A stretch of DNA of 64,000 nucleotides from Sedimentisphaerales bacterium (GCA_028281535.1 JANQJS010000048.1:1-64000), one strand, 5' to 3'. Counted from the first letter of the stretch, positions 38,056 to 47,314 are shown. Notes: generated by a model from the letters alone, not told the origin. Made by a program: numbers and translations.

Positions 38056-39739
38056 GCTAACAACCTTGGGATCACCTCCCGAGAACAAAAAGCTCTATTC
38101 GATCACAAAACCTTCAGACAAAAAAAATAAACCTGTCGAAAAGCCAGATATTGTTGGATTTCGCACTGACAATCGAGATATGCAAACCCGATTTCACTTC
38201 CGCATGGATTTATGTGTTGGATGCCATGCTTGTGAAGTTGCTTGCGGAGAACAAAATGGCTTGCCGGTAGATACGCAATGGCGACGCGTTGGTGAAATTC
38301 AAACAGGTACTTTTCCTGATACCAAAAGCTATTTTCTTTCCAGTGGTTGCAATCACTGCCTGGATGCCGCCTGCATGAAAGGCTGTCCAGTAGATGCTTA
38401 CCAGGTGAACCACAGAGGCATTGTCGAACATTTGGATGACACTTGCATTGGGTGTGGCTATTGTACTTGGAATTGTCCTTATAGTGTACCTGTATTACAG
38501 ACTGATCGCAAAATTGTCACTAAATGTGATATGTGTACCCATCGCTTGGATGCTGGACTGGACCCCGCATGTGTACAAGCTTGTCCTGCAGGTGCCATAC
38601 AAATTGAACATGTTCCTCTCCAGGAAATTATCGATACGTATCAAACGGATGGCGTCGGACCAGATATGCCATCACCAGACATCACGATGCCATCGACTAA
38701 AATTACGCTTCCCAAAGATATGAAGCCAGAAGATTTTGAAAAAGTCGATCGCGGCTTTGTCAAACCAGAAGAACCCCATACCCCACTGATTATCATGACG
38801 ATTTTAACTCAACTGGGATTCGGTGGCTTCTGTGCAATATTTCTTGTTGACCTGTTTAGAACGCATATAAACCCTTCACTCTATATGGGTGATATTCTCG
38901 GATGGCTTTCACCGACGTTGATGGTCATCATCGGCGGTTCATTAAATGCTTCTACCTTGCATCTCGGAAGACCGATATTTGCTTTTCGTGCGATTAAAAA
39001 CTGGCGAACCTCCTGGCTATCCCGAGAGATCATTGGTTTAACACTCTTTGCCAAAGCGGGACTGGCTTATTCGGCCTTTCTACTTCTGACAGAAGGGCTC
39101 GACATGATCACTCTCGAGGCCAGTCAAGGCAATCTGATTCGAATTTCATTAGGAGCCTTTACGATTATCTCTGGCATCATAGGGATCTATTGTAGTTCAA
39201 AATTATATCGCGTGCCAGCTCGACCAGCATGGGACAGCGTGCGAACTTCCGTGGATTTCTTTGTGACAGGACTTATCCTTGGACCGATCTCGTTTATCTT
39301 TTCTTTAGCTGTTGCAATGTACTTTACCAAAGATTCCCCGGCTCATCTCATGACGATTGCTCAAGTAACGGCTTGGTTTTCTGCCATCAGTTTGTTATTT
39401 ATGGTCATTGAGAAAACCTACTATATTAATAAATGGAAAGAGAGCGACATTCACGAGCTCTCAGCTTGTGCCGATTTAAATCTGAAATACTTTTTTAGAG
39501 CAAGGTCACTCAAAAACGTTTTGGCTGGCCTAACGTTGGTTTCGCTGATCTTCCTATTCCCTATGGGAGAAAATATTGATAAAAGCTATTTATTAATAGC
39601 TTCTGGTATCACATTACTCTTTGCATTAACCTTCTGTACACTCAACCGCTATCTATTCTTTGTCACAGTGGTTCCCAGAAACATTCCAGGTAACTTTATA
39701 ACGTCAGCACACGATGCACTAAATCATCATAAAAAATAA
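38012..39739 (+). CDS. DmsB/DmsC-like fusion: four-cluster ferredoxin and membrane anchor
   Basis: A 575-residue fusion. The N-terminal part (about 50-210) is a DmsB/NrfC-type ferredoxin with 16 Cys in four groups: CVGCHACEVAC, CNHCLDAACMKGC, CIGCGYCTWNC, and CDMC plus CVQAC. The C-terminal part (about 255-560) has about eight helices like the DmsC quinol-oxidising anchor. Next to nasA this implies that the nitrate reductase takes electrons from the quinone pool at the membrane. Start ATG 38012 or 38036 both overlap the previous gene; neither has a clear ribosome site. Confidence 0.85.
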   Translation: MDSTNNPAMNCLTNKLTTLGSPPENKKLYSITKPSDKKNKPVEKPDIVGFRTDNRDMQTRFHFRMDLCVGCHACEVACGEQNGLPVDTQWRRVGEIQTGTFPDTKSYFLSSGCNHCLDAACMKGCPVDAYQVNHRGIVEHLDDTCIGCGYCTWNCPYSVPVLQTDRKIVTKCDMCTHRLDAGLDPACVQACPAGAIQIEHVPLQEIIDTYQTDGVGPDMPSPDITMPSTKITLPKDMKPEDFEKVDRGFVKPEEPHTPLIIMTILTQLGFGGFCAIFLVDLFRTHINPSLYMGDILGWLSPTLMVIIGGSLNASTLHLGRPIFAFRAIKNWRTSWLSREIIGLTLFAKAGLAYSAFLLLTEGLDMITLEASQGNLIRISLGAFTIISGIIGIYCSSKLYRVPARPAWDSVRTSVDFFVTGLILGPISFIFSLAVAMYFTKDSPAHLMTIAQVTAWFSAISLLFMVIEKTYYINKWKESDIHELSACADLNLKYFFRARSLKNVLAGLTLVSLIFLFPMGENIDKSYLLIASGITLLFALTFCTLNRYLFFVTVVPRNIPGNFITSAHDALNHHKK

Positions 39740-39759
39740 AGAGCACCCAAAGGGTCATC

Positions 39760-41946
39760 ATGATTGCAAAACTAAAAACAATGCTCGGTCTGGATATCAA
39801 AGAAAAGGAATATGCTTATGATATCGACCCTGAAATCGGATACCTCTCTGAGAAGAAAATACCTGACAAATGGGTCAAAACCACCTGTGGCTATTGCTCT
39901 GTAGGATGCGGTATGATCGCAGGAGTAAAAGATAATAAAATCATCTCGGTTCGAGGAGATTATGATCATCCCGTCAATCAAGGAAATTTATGCCCTAAAG
40001 GACTCAGTGAACATGAACCACTTACAAGCCCTAACCGAGCCATCACGCCATTAATTAAAGATGAAAATGGTAATCACAAGCCTATCTCCTGGGATGGTGC
40101 GTATGAGCACATGACCCGTAAAGTCGCCGAACTGCAATACAAATATGGCAATGATTGCTTTTCGGTTCTTTCAACAGGACAACTTCTCACCGAAGAATTT
40201 TACACACTGGGTAAACTAGTTCAGCTTGGATTCGGAACCAATAACTATGATGGCAACACAACATTGTGCATGAGTTCAGCCGTTGTCGGCTATAAACAAA
40301 GCTTCGGATCTGATGGCCCCCCAGGTTCCTACAAAGGACTCGAAGAAGCCGATTGTATCTTTTTAATTGGTGCCAATATCGCCGACAATCACCCCATCCT
40401 TTGGAACCATGTATATAAAAATAAAAATTTAAATCTAATTGTCTGCGATCCACGTAAAACGAAAACCGCTATGCTGGCAAAAACCTATTTGCCCATAAAA
40501 CCTCGTAGCGATATCGATCTTTTAAATGGTCTAATTCACCTGGTGATACGACATAATTATGTAGATAAAGCCTATGTCGAAAATCACACCGAAGGTTTTG
40601 ACCAGCTCGCTCAACATGCAGAAAAATATACGCCTAGTTTTGTTTCAGAAAAAACAGGCCTTCCCGTAGAATTGATCATGGAAACGTTTGAGTCCATTGT
40701 TAATTCCAAAAATACCTTTTTTGCCTGGACCATGGGCGTCAACCATAGCACACAAGGATCCGACACTGTTAGCCTGATCAATACCTTAGCGCTGATTACT
40801 GGCAATATCGGTCGAACGGGTGCGGCGCCTATGTCTATTACAGGCCAATGCAATGCAATGGGATCGCGAGAATTCAGTTTTTCATCATCACTGCCAGCTT
40901 ATCGTAAGTTTGAAAATGAACAAGACCGTCTGGACCTGGCAAATTTCTGGAACATTGATCCGAACATCATGCCAACCAAACGAGGTTATAACTATCCGCA
41001 AATTATTGATGCGATTTTAGAAGGAAAACTAAAAGCCCTCTGGGTCATTGCCACAAACCCGATCGTAAGTTTTCCAGATCAAAATCGATTAAAAGAAGCC
41101 TTTTCAAAATTAGACCTGTTAGTTGTTCAAGATGCCTTCCACCCAACTCCAACAGGTGAGATTGCAGATCTGATATTACCTGCGGCAACATGGGGTGAAA
41201 AACAAGGATCATACACAAACAGTGAACGCCGCGTGAGTGTCGCAAACAAAGCGATCGATCCACCCGGTTTAGCAAAATCAGACTTCGAGATTTTTCAGGA
41301 CTTGAGTTTGTGGCTTGGTAAAAAGGAAATGCTCTACCCAGGCTGGACATCCACAGACGATGCCTTTGAAGAAATGCGTAAAATCTCCAAAGGTCGCCTC
41401 TGTGACTACAGTGGAATTACCAAAGAGAAAAAAGCCAATGGTGGTGTACAATGGCCATGCAACGATAAATACCCTGATGGCTGTGACAGCCTTTATTCAG
41501 ATGGCATCTTTCAAACAGAATCAGGAAAAGCGAAACTCCTTTTTACAGAAAGTGAGCCTCTACCAGAAAGCACCTCAAACAGCTTCCGCTTAATTCTAAA
41601 TACAGGCCGCACGGTTGAACATTGGCACACAAGAACCAAAACAGGCAATGTTGAACTTTTAAATAAATTATCACCTGAAGCCTGGGTCGAAGTCAATCCG
41701 CGCACGGCAAAACATAATGGTATTCGCCAGCAAGACAAAGTGTCATTGATCTCTCCACGTGGGCGTATCGACGACATCCTTGTCCGTATTACCGAAACCA
41801 TCCATCCTGACCATGTTTTCATGCCCTTTCACTTTGCTGAAAAATGCATTAATAAACTAACGTTCCCTGCGTTCGATCCGAAATCAGGTGAACCGAACTA
41901 CAAACAATGCGCTGTTCGTATCGAACGGTATGATCCACCAAGTTAA
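39760..41946 (+). CDS. nasA: Assimilatory nitrate reductase catalytic subunit
   Basis: A 728-residue molybdopterin oxidoreductase reducing nitrate to nitrite. The N-terminal [4Fe-4S] ligands are CGYCSVGC and NLCPKG (residues about 44-85). Mo-bisPGD binding regions follow (MSSAVVGYKQSFGSDGPPGS, LIGANIADNHP, WVIATNPIVSFPD) and the C-terminal dinucleotide-binding domain ends with MPFHFAEKCINKLTFPAFDP. The protein lacks a Tat signal, so it is cytoplasmic. Together with the fused ferredoxin-anchor it forms a likely quinol-linked enzyme. It is the last gene of the operon. Confidence 0.9.
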   Translation: MIAKLKTMLGLDIKEKEYAYDIDPEIGYLSEKKIPDKWVKTTCGYCSVGCGMIAGVKDNKIISVRGDYDHPVNQGNLCPKGLSEHEPLTSPNRAITPLIKDENGNHKPISWDGAYEHMTRKVAELQYKYGNDCFSVLSTGQLLTEEFYTLGKLVQLGFGTNNYDGNTTLCMSSAVVGYKQSFGSDGPPGSYKGLEEADCIFLIGANIADNHPILWNHVYKNKNLNLIVCDPRKTKTAMLAKTYLPIKPRSDIDLLNGLIHLVIRHNYVDKAYVENHTEGFDQLAQHAEKYTPSFVSEKTGLPVELIMETFESIVNSKNTFFAWTMGVNHSTQGSDTVSLINTLALITGNIGRTGAAPMSITGQCNAMGSREFSFSSSLPAYRKFENEQDRLDLANFWNIDPNIMPTKRGYNYPQIIDAILEGKLKALWVIATNPIVSFPDQNRLKEAFSKLDLLVVQDAFHPTPTGEIADLILPAATWGEKQGSYTNSERRVSVANKAIDPPGLAKSDFEIFQDLSLWLGKKEMLYPGWTSTDDAFEEMRKISKGRLCDYSGITKEKKANGGVQWPCNDKYPDGCDSLYSDGIFQTESGKAKLLFTESEPLPESTSNSFRLILNTGRTVEHWHTRTKTGNVELLNKLSPEAWVEVNPRTAKHNGIRQQDKVSLISPRGRIDDILVRITETIHPDHVFMPFHFAEKCINKLTFPAFDPKSGEPNYKQCAVRIERYDPPS

Positions 41947-41956
41947 GAACCCTCTA

Positions 41957-41985
41957 TTGGCCTGATAATATTTTTCTGGTATACT
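41957..41985 (+). promoter_or_regulatory. Promoter of the alcohol dehydrogenase gene
   Basis: TTGGCC (41957-41962) and TATACT (41980-41985) with a 17-bp spacer. The ATG at 41996 is about 4 bp from the expected start site, so the mRNA would be essentially leaderless. Confidence 0.4.
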
Positions 41986-41995
41986 TATAGATGCC

Positions 41996-43042
41996 ATGAA
42001 AACAATAGAGCTTACGAGCATTAAAACACTTCAAATCAGCCAGGCACCTACTCCCCAGATAAAAGAGGATACGGATGTGCTTTTAAAAGTGGAATGCGTT
42101 GGTGTCTGCGGCAGTGATATCCATTATTACGAAACAGGCCGAATAGGCTCTCAGATCGTTAATTTTCCTTACCGTATTGGTCATGAATTTTCAGCTACCG
42201 TTGTTGATACCGGTAAATCAGTTACAAGGGTAAAAATTGGCGACCAGGTAGCTGTTGATCCAGCCATGCCCTGCTATCGATGTGACCAGTGCCTGACCGG
42301 TAGAGAAAATACCTGCCGGGAGTTGCTTTTCCTAGGTTGTCCTGGACAAGCCCCTGGTTGTTTATGTGAATATATCGTTATGCCTGAAGGAAGTGTATTC
42401 CCAACCCATGGTAAAATCTCTTTGGAAAAAGCTGCTCTTGTCGAACCGCTATCCATTGGTGTGTATGCACTCAAGCAAGCTCACTTGCAACCAAGCAGTT
42501 CACTTGCCATATTAGGCTCAGGTCCCATCGGCCTTTGCGTACTCATCGCGGCACTTGCACAAGGACATAAAGAAATTTACATGACCGATGTTATTAAAGA
42601 ACGTGTTCAGCTTGCTAACAAAGGTGGCGCTCTCTGGTCAGGAAATCCAAAACAGCAAGATGTGACAAATGAAATCATTGCTCGATCACAAGGAGGTGTC
42701 GATGCCGTCTTTGAATGTGCTGGCCAACAGGAAACACTGGATCAAGCCATTGACATTTTAAAACCTGGCGGCAAATTATCGATCGTAGGAATTCCCCGTG
42801 AAAGCAAATGGTCATTCAGCGTCGATCTCGGCCGTAGGAAAGAAATCACTCTGATCAATGTTAGACGACAAAATCAGTGCATGCAACAAGCCATAGATAT
42901 TATTGCAGAAAACAAAGTGCAAACCGATTTCATGTTAACCCATCAGTTCCCATTTGAAAACACATCCCAGGCATTTAATTGCGTAGCAAATTACCAGGAT
43001 GGCGTAGCTAAAGCAATTATTCACATTAGTAAATCTAAATAA
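41996..43042 (+). CDS. Zinc-dependent alcohol (polyol) dehydrogenase
   Basis: A 348-residue medium-chain dehydrogenase. Catalytic zinc ligands are in GVCGSDIHYYETG and GHEF; the structural zinc site is CYRCDQCLTGRENTC. The NAD-binding fold has LGSGPIGLCVL near residue 173 and DAVFECAGQQ. The GRIG-rich start is closest to sorbitol/xylitol dehydrogenases, which oxidise polyols to ketoses; threonine dehydrogenase is less likely. It may be transcribed by itself from the promoter just upstream. Confidence 0.88.
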   Translation: MKTIELTSIKTLQISQAPTPQIKEDTDVLLKVECVGVCGSDIHYYETGRIGSQIVNFPYRIGHEFSATVVDTGKSVTRVKIGDQVAVDPAMPCYRCDQCLTGRENTCRELLFLGCPGQAPGCLCEYIVMPEGSVFPTHGKISLEKAALVEPLSIGVYALKQAHLQPSSSLAILGSGPIGLCVLIAALAQGHKEIYMTDVIKERVQLANKGGALWSGNPKQQDVTNEIIARSQGGVDAVFECAGQQETLDQAIDILKPGGKLSIVGIPRESKWSFSVDLGRRKEITLINVRRQNQCMQQAIDIIAENKVQTDFMLTHQFPFENTSQAFNCVANYQDGVAKAIIHISKSK

Positions 43043-43324
43043 CCCACCCATTTTCACATCTTCACAAATTAACAGAGGCTGTTCCTATTCAAAATACGAT
43101 ATAGAACATTTCGTATCAATAACAAGAAACTATTAAAGTTCTAAGCAAAAATTAGCACTTGAAACGCAACAATTTAATCGAAAAATCAAAAATTATTTAG
43201 TGGCTTAAATCACCTATGTCCTATAAAATAGCCGCTATTGCAGTTCTATTCCCTTGTTTATCAATAAGTTAAAGAGCTGCCAACATTAGTACGTGACTAT
43301 GACTTTTTTTGCTGAAAATTGCAG

Positions 43325-43352
43325 TTGACAAAGTCTGTGGAAGAGGTAAAAT
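43325..43352 (+). promoter_or_regulatory. Promoter of the C-rich small RNA
   Basis: A perfect TTGACA (43325-43330) and TAAAAT (43347-43352) with a 16-bp spacer; start near 43359. No frame follows. Confidence 0.6.
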
Positions 43353-43358
43353 ATAGAC

Positions 43359-43521
43359 ATGAAAATTGAATAAAGATTTGATCTCGACCGGCCCGATGGT
43401 AACTGGTTTTCCCCTCCTATTCCCCGACCGTCCAGCTGCTATCGGGCAACATTTTAAAATGTTGATTTCGCCGGTTTAACATAAATCAATTAAGTGTCGT
43501 CAATTTGGCGACACTTTTTTT
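43359..43521 (+). ncRNA. Candidate small RNA with C-rich loop
   Basis: The unit is delimited by a consensus promoter and a terminator. Its inferred fold is a three-way junction: ACCGGC (43387-43392) with GCCGGT (43470-43475), CCGAT (43393-43397) with ATCGG (43441-43445), and the palindrome CAACATTTT/AAAATGTTG (43447-43464). Within the second arm CTGG/CCAG (43403, 43432) close a loop containing TTTTCCCCTCCTATTCCCC (43407-43425). CCUCC-type loops in bacterial small RNAs pair with ribosome binding sites. The class is not one I recognise. Confidence 0.6.
43492..43521 (+). terminator. Terminator of the C-rich small RNA
   Basis: AAGTGTCG (43492-43499) with CGACACTT (43509-43516), a 9-nt loop and a run of T. 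The next gene starts about 200 bp downstream. Confidence 0.8.
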
Positions 43522-43719
43522 ATGCGCAGAAAAACACTTCCCCTATTCAGTCCTCTCATTGGTATGACCAAATTCATGATACTTTACATATAAAAATAAT
43601 TATCATCATATTTATGTCCATTATCACAATCTAGAAAATTGACATCTTCACCGCACTGGTTTACAGTGTCTGCCATAAGAGAAAAAAACTAAATGACAAA
43701 ATAAGTTTGGAGATCAAAA

Positions 43720-44271
43720 ATGAAACACATGATACCAATGATGTTAATTCTAGCCATAACATTTACAGTAGGATGTACTACTGTTCCTAAAACAGAAACC
43801 AAACGAAAAATATTGGAAATGGAAGTCCAGGAAGCCATCGAAATCTTTAAACAAACCGATCCTGAACTAAATCACTATTTTAAAAATTCATATGGATATG
43901 CTGTTCTGCCAAAAATTTTCAAAGGTGGATTTTGGGTTGGCGGCGCTCATGGCAAAGGACTTGTCTATAAAAAAGGTCGCATGACAGGCTATTGTGCAAT
44001 GTCTCAGGCCACACTCGGTTTTTCCTTTGGCGGTGAATATTTTAGAGAAATTATTTTCTTTAAAGACAAAGTCGATTTTGAAAAATTCCTGGAAGAAGAA
44101 TACACTTTTTCAGCTCAAGTCTCAGCCGTTGCTCTAGAATCAGGAGCTGCAGCGAAAGCAGACTATAAAGATGGTATGCTGGTCATCGTGCAAACGGACA
44201 AAGGGTTAATGATCGACGCCTCTATTGGCGGACAAAAATTTCGCTATACCCCGAAAAATCTCGTCGATTAA
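43720..44271 (+). CDS. SYLF (Ysc84-like) domain lipoprotein
   Basis: A 183-residue protein with a lipoprotein signal (ITFTVGC, Cys at about 19). The SYLF/Ysc84 family pattern is clear: YGYAVLPKIFKGGFWVGGAHG, then YCAMSQATLGFSFGGEYFREIIFF and VVALESGAAAKADYKDGMLV-like sequence (residues 130-150). The family binds lipid or is outer-membrane associated in bacteria; its precise role is unclear. A GGAG ribosome site is present. It likely forms a pair with the next lipoprotein. Confidence 0.85.
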   Translation: MKHMIPMMLILAITFTVGCTTVPKTETKRKILEMEVQEAIEIFKQTDPELNHYFKNSYGYAVLPKIFKGGFWVGGAHGKGLVYKKGRMTGYCAMSQATLGFSFGGEYFREIIFFKDKVDFEKFLEEEYTFSAQVSAVALESGAAAKADYKDGMLVIVQTDKGLMIDASIGGQKFRYTPKNLVD

Positions 44272-44308
44272 ATAGCAAACTTATTCAATCATATTCAGGA
44301 GAGTCATA

Positions 44309-44932
44309 ATGACAAAATCCTCAAACATAATAGTCTGTTTACTATCTGCAATTACTCTATGTGGTTGCGAAGCTAATCGTATAGCTAAGACAGGATTTAT
44401 TAGTGATTACACCAGGCTGGAAGCACAATCAGATACCAGCTATCAATATCTGCCTGACGATAGTGTATTATCTAAATATGACAAATTTATCGTCGAACCT
44501 GTAAAAGTCTATTTCCACGAAGGCTCAGAAGCAAAAAAAGAGAAAATTTCACGTGATGATGTAAGCAAAATGAAACGGTATATGGAGCATGCCATCAGCA
44601 AGGTCATTTGGAGCCACTATGAAGTCGTGCAAAACCCGGGTCCAAATGTCGCCATTTTAAGAACGGCCATTACGGACTTGAAAAAATCTGAAATCCTCCA
44701 AAACGTCATGCCTCCAACCAAACTGATTGGCACTGGACTCGGTGGCGTCTCACTTGAAGCAGAGCTAATCGATTCAGTAACAGGTAAACAAATCGGAGCC
44801 ATTATTGAATCACAAATTGGTGATCGTTTATCTTTTGATGGATTGAATGAATGGGGAGATGCCAAAAACATTATGGACGACTGGGCCACACGCTTGCAAA
44901 ATCGCCTAGATCGAGCACATGGCTATCAGTAA
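44309..44932 (+). CDS. DUF3313-like lipoprotein
   Basis: A 207-residue lipoprotein (ITLCGC lipobox, Cys about 20). The pattern SKYDKFIVEPVKVYF, then the YMEHAISKVIWSHYEVVQNPGPNVAILRTAITDL core and a glycine-rich VSLEAELIDSVTGKQIGAII strand match the DUF3313 family. That family is often next to SYLF-type or stress-related lipoproteins. A ribosome site (CAGGAGAG) supports the ATG. It probably forms an operon with the SYLF gene 37 bp upstream. Confidence 0.75.
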   Translation: MTKSSNIIVCLLSAITLCGCEANRIAKTGFISDYTRLEAQSDTSYQYLPDDSVLSKYDKFIVEPVKVYFHEGSEAKKEKISRDDVSKMKRYMEHAISKVIWSHYEVVQNPGPNVAILRTAITDLKKSEILQNVMPPTKLIGTGLGGVSLEAELIDSVTGKQIGAIIESQIGDRLSFDGLNEWGDAKNIMDDWATRLQNRLDRAHGYQ

Positions 44933-45168
44933 GATAAGAAAAAGAATAATCACTGGACTGTACCCAAAAATTGTACTCATTTCAAAAGGTCATATTGAGG
45001 ATTTCAAGGTGATGATTAGACAATGATCGAGGCTTGCATGACACCATCGACTGTTGTATAATCAAACAAACAGACCTTTATAAACACATGTGAAATAAAT
45101 ACTTTTTACTCCTATTCAATTTTTAGGGGTGTGGCTAAAATGTATTTCTCTTTATGGAAAAATAATAT

Positions 45169-45981
45169 ATGGAAAATATGGACATATATTTCTCAGGCAA
45201 AAAACTCTATGGCGACGATTTCACAATAGAGCAAATTGAACAATGGTATCTTGACGAAAAGGAAGGATACTCCAGTCTTGTTGAAAAAAAAACCAGCTAT
45301 ACTTACAGTTACCATCGATCTAATCAATATTACGGATTTAAATATCTCAAAGGCCAGCATTTTAAAAGTGCATTAGGCTTTGGCAGCGCCTACGGCGATG
45401 AATTCAAACCAATTGCCTCCCAGATAGACAAACTAACCATTATCGACCCATCTGATCGATTTAAAAAAACAACCATTCATGGCATACCAACGGATTATAT
45501 TCAACCTAACACAAATGGTTTGCTAGATTTTGAAGATAATAGTTTTGACCTAATTACCTGCCTAGGGGTTCTCCATCACATCCCAAATGTCACAACAGTC
45601 GTACAAGAACTTCATCGATGCTTAACGGATGGTGGCTTTGCCTTAATTCGCGAACCTATTGTATCAATGGGAGATTGGAGATACCAAAGAGGAAACTTAA
45701 CCAAAAGAGAAAGAGGAATCCCCTACGATATATTCAGAGAAATAATTCAATCCTCTGGTTTTGAAATTGTCAAAGAAAGTTTTTGTATGTGCCCTCTAAT
45801 TGCCAGACTTTGGGGCAAAATGAATCGCTATGCATATAACAGCCATATAGGAACCTGGCTTGATGCCCAACTGTGCTATCTACTTAAATGGAATAAACGT
45901 TATCACCCTCAAAACACAATCCAAAAAATAAAACCCGCATCAATATATTATGTCTTATCCAAACCAACTCATCCTTCTTAA
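45169..45981 (+). CDS. Class I SAM-dependent methyltransferase
   Basis: A 270-residue protein with a Rossmann methyltransferase core: the glycine loop is modified (LGFGSAYGDEF near 68), then LTIIDPSDRF for the acidic end of strand 2, and SFDLITCLGVLHHIPNVTTVVQELHRCL with the typical post-motif region. The C-terminal half (about 175-265) is specific and unknown. The substrate is open; type 11 methyltransferases of this sort act on lipids, sugars or small molecules. It is monocistronic, just left of the island border. Confidence 0.8.
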   Translation: MENMDIYFSGKKLYGDDFTIEQIEQWYLDEKEGYSSLVEKKTSYTYSYHRSNQYYGFKYLKGQHFKSALGFGSAYGDEFKPIASQIDKLTIIDPSDRFKKTTIHGIPTDYIQPNTNGLLDFEDNSFDLITCLGVLHHIPNVTTVVQELHRCLTDGGFALIREPIVSMGDWRYQRGNLTKRERGIPYDIFREIIQSSGFEIVKESFCMCPLIARLWGKMNRYAYNSHIGTWLDAQLCYLLKWNKRYHPQNTIQKIKPASIYYVLSKPTHPS

Positions 45982-46182
45982 GTTTTTTAGTTAATAATCC
46001 ATACACCACCAAATCATAATGACCTGAGCTCCAGCCCTTGCATTTAAGCAACCATTCATAATTTTTGACCAAGATTCTACAAATTATGTTGCGCATTATG
46101 ACCAAAATCTATAGCATAGCGATTCACCTTATAGAGAAAAATTGAATATTGATAATATGTATAAATTTGTGATGGAAATGAG

Positions 46183-46232
46183 AAAAGCGGGTGATGGGAA
46201 TCGAACCCACACAACCAGCTTGGAAGGCTGGG
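46183..46232 (+). repeat. attL: copy of tRNA-Gly 3' segment
   Basis: A 50-bp copy of 60767-60816 with one mismatch (A for G in ACAC-AACC) and one base slip in the A run at its edge. It corresponds to the 3' end of tRNA-Gly(TCC) as far as the anticodon arm and is the left junction of the island. Confidence 0.85.
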
Positions 46233-46438
46233 AGGCCACTGACATAAACGAGTGCAAACCCAATCATTTAGGATCTGACCCTATTCAACTGACAGCGCCT
46301 GGTACAGCGCACCTTACAAAAAACAACCAATTTGACCCGGATTTAAGCTTATTGCTTCAGCTTTGGCCTAAACTCCCGTCACCGATCAAGGAGAGTATTA
46401 TAATCATTGCAAAAAATACTTTAAAGGGTAAAATTTGA
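46233..46438 (+). other. In-frame alternative integrase C-terminus at left end
   Basis: This open frame continues the reading frame of the att core (KAGDGNRTHTTSLEGW) and ends 68 residues later, with DPDLSLLLQLWPKLPSPIKESI. In the excised circle the integrase gene runs through the core in the same phase, so this would be its C-terminus. It has no start of its own in the island and is probably silent in the integrated state. Confidence 0.6.
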
Positions 46439-46561
46439 TTTTACCGCTATCTCTTTGCTAGAGAAGTGGTTAATACTAATAATCATTAAAACAGGAGTTT
46501 TTAAATTCATATGGGCTAATACCCCCTACTTAAAATTAAATTGACGCGTGTGCGTCAAGTC

Positions 46562-46725
46562 TGCTTTCCGAAATTCTACCACATGAGTCTTAGCGGCTCA
46601 AATCCACAATAGCAGTACTTGAACCGCGCTCCCGATATGGGAGCGTCGGCTGTGTATTGTCTTGTGGACCCTGTGGTAGGGGTTTCGGAAGCAATTATGG
46701 TTCGGCGCTCCTTTTTTATGCGCCT
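46562..46725 (+). ncRNA. Candidate rod-shaped structured RNA (6S-like)
   Basis: A long closing stem pairs 46562-46583 with 46672-46693 (about 20 bp with wobble and one bulge: ACCACA/TGTGGT, CCGAAA/TTTCGG). An asymmetric bubble follows (46584-46602, containing the small hairpin TGAG/CTCA). Then comes a stem TCCACAA/TTGTGGA, and an apical hairpin CGCTCCC/GGGAGCG (46627-46645). A second CGCTCC at 46706-46711 before T6 could pair instead with GGGAGCG. The shape recalls 6S RNA, but the length and sequence do not settle it. Upstream is TTGACG..CGTCAA, an inverted repeat (near 46541-46558). Confidence 0.45.
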
Positions 46726-46768
46726 ATAGATGAGAAACTACGGAAAAAAATTTATAAGGAGAATTAAA

Positions 46769-47164
46769 ATGAATAAACTTCAAAAAGAGCAATTAATATA
46801 TAGTATCATTACCGTTATTGTTGGAATTGCTGTTATACTCTATATTGCCCAATCCAATCTTAGCAGTAAACCCAAAGCAAAACAGGCTAACAAAAACACC
46901 TATAAAGGAAGTAAGCAAGCAGCATGGGAAAGAGCAAAACAATATGTTAAGTTTAATTTAAAATCCCCTGGCAGTGCAGATTTTGGCGGTTTATATGAGC
47001 AAAATTACAAAATCAATGTTTCTGCCAAAGGCTCCGTATATACAGTAAGAGGATGGGTCGATTCTCAAAATGGCTTTGGGGCATTAATACGGACAAATTT
47101 TAAGATTAAATTAGAATATAAAGATGAGGATTGGAAAATTATTTCAGGACCAGAATTTTACTAA
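46769..47164 (+). CDS. Membrane-anchored small protein, unknown
   Basis: The start at ATG 46769 is chosen because AAGGAGAA lies just upstream; the frame is open to 46730. The 131-residue protein has one N-terminal helix (IYSIITVIVGIAVILYIA) and a C-terminal soluble domain with AAWERAKQYVKFNLKSPGS and GWVDSQNGFGALIRTNFKIK. It resembles small exported or anchored proteins whose function is unknown to me. It is the first gene at the left edge of the island and lies directly after the structured RNA. Confidence 0.6.
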   Translation: MNKLQKEQLIYSIITVIVGIAVILYIAQSNLSSKPKAKQANKNTYKGSKQAAWERAKQYVKFNLKSPGSADFGGLYEQNYKINVSAKGSVYTVRGWVDSQNGFGALIRTNFKIKLEYKDEDWKIISGPEFY

Positions 47165-47314
47165 AAATCGCTATTTACATCTAAATTAACTGATATACAT
47201 TAAGTACCATCAGAATAAGCCCTGCTTTAAACATGTTCAGAAATGGTTTTATATGCCAATGCCAGTACTATCACACGCTATGATCACTATAGCCCCTCAA
47301 AAATTGCCCAACAT

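Noticed and set aside
46142-46438. Independent gene at the left end of the island
   Set aside because: Its start lies outside the att core in host DNA and the first part is translated tRNA sequence. It is better explained as an alternative integrase tail.
46562-46725. Retron or tracrRNA-like RNA
   Set aside because: No reverse transcriptase, Cas gene or CRISPR array is nearby.
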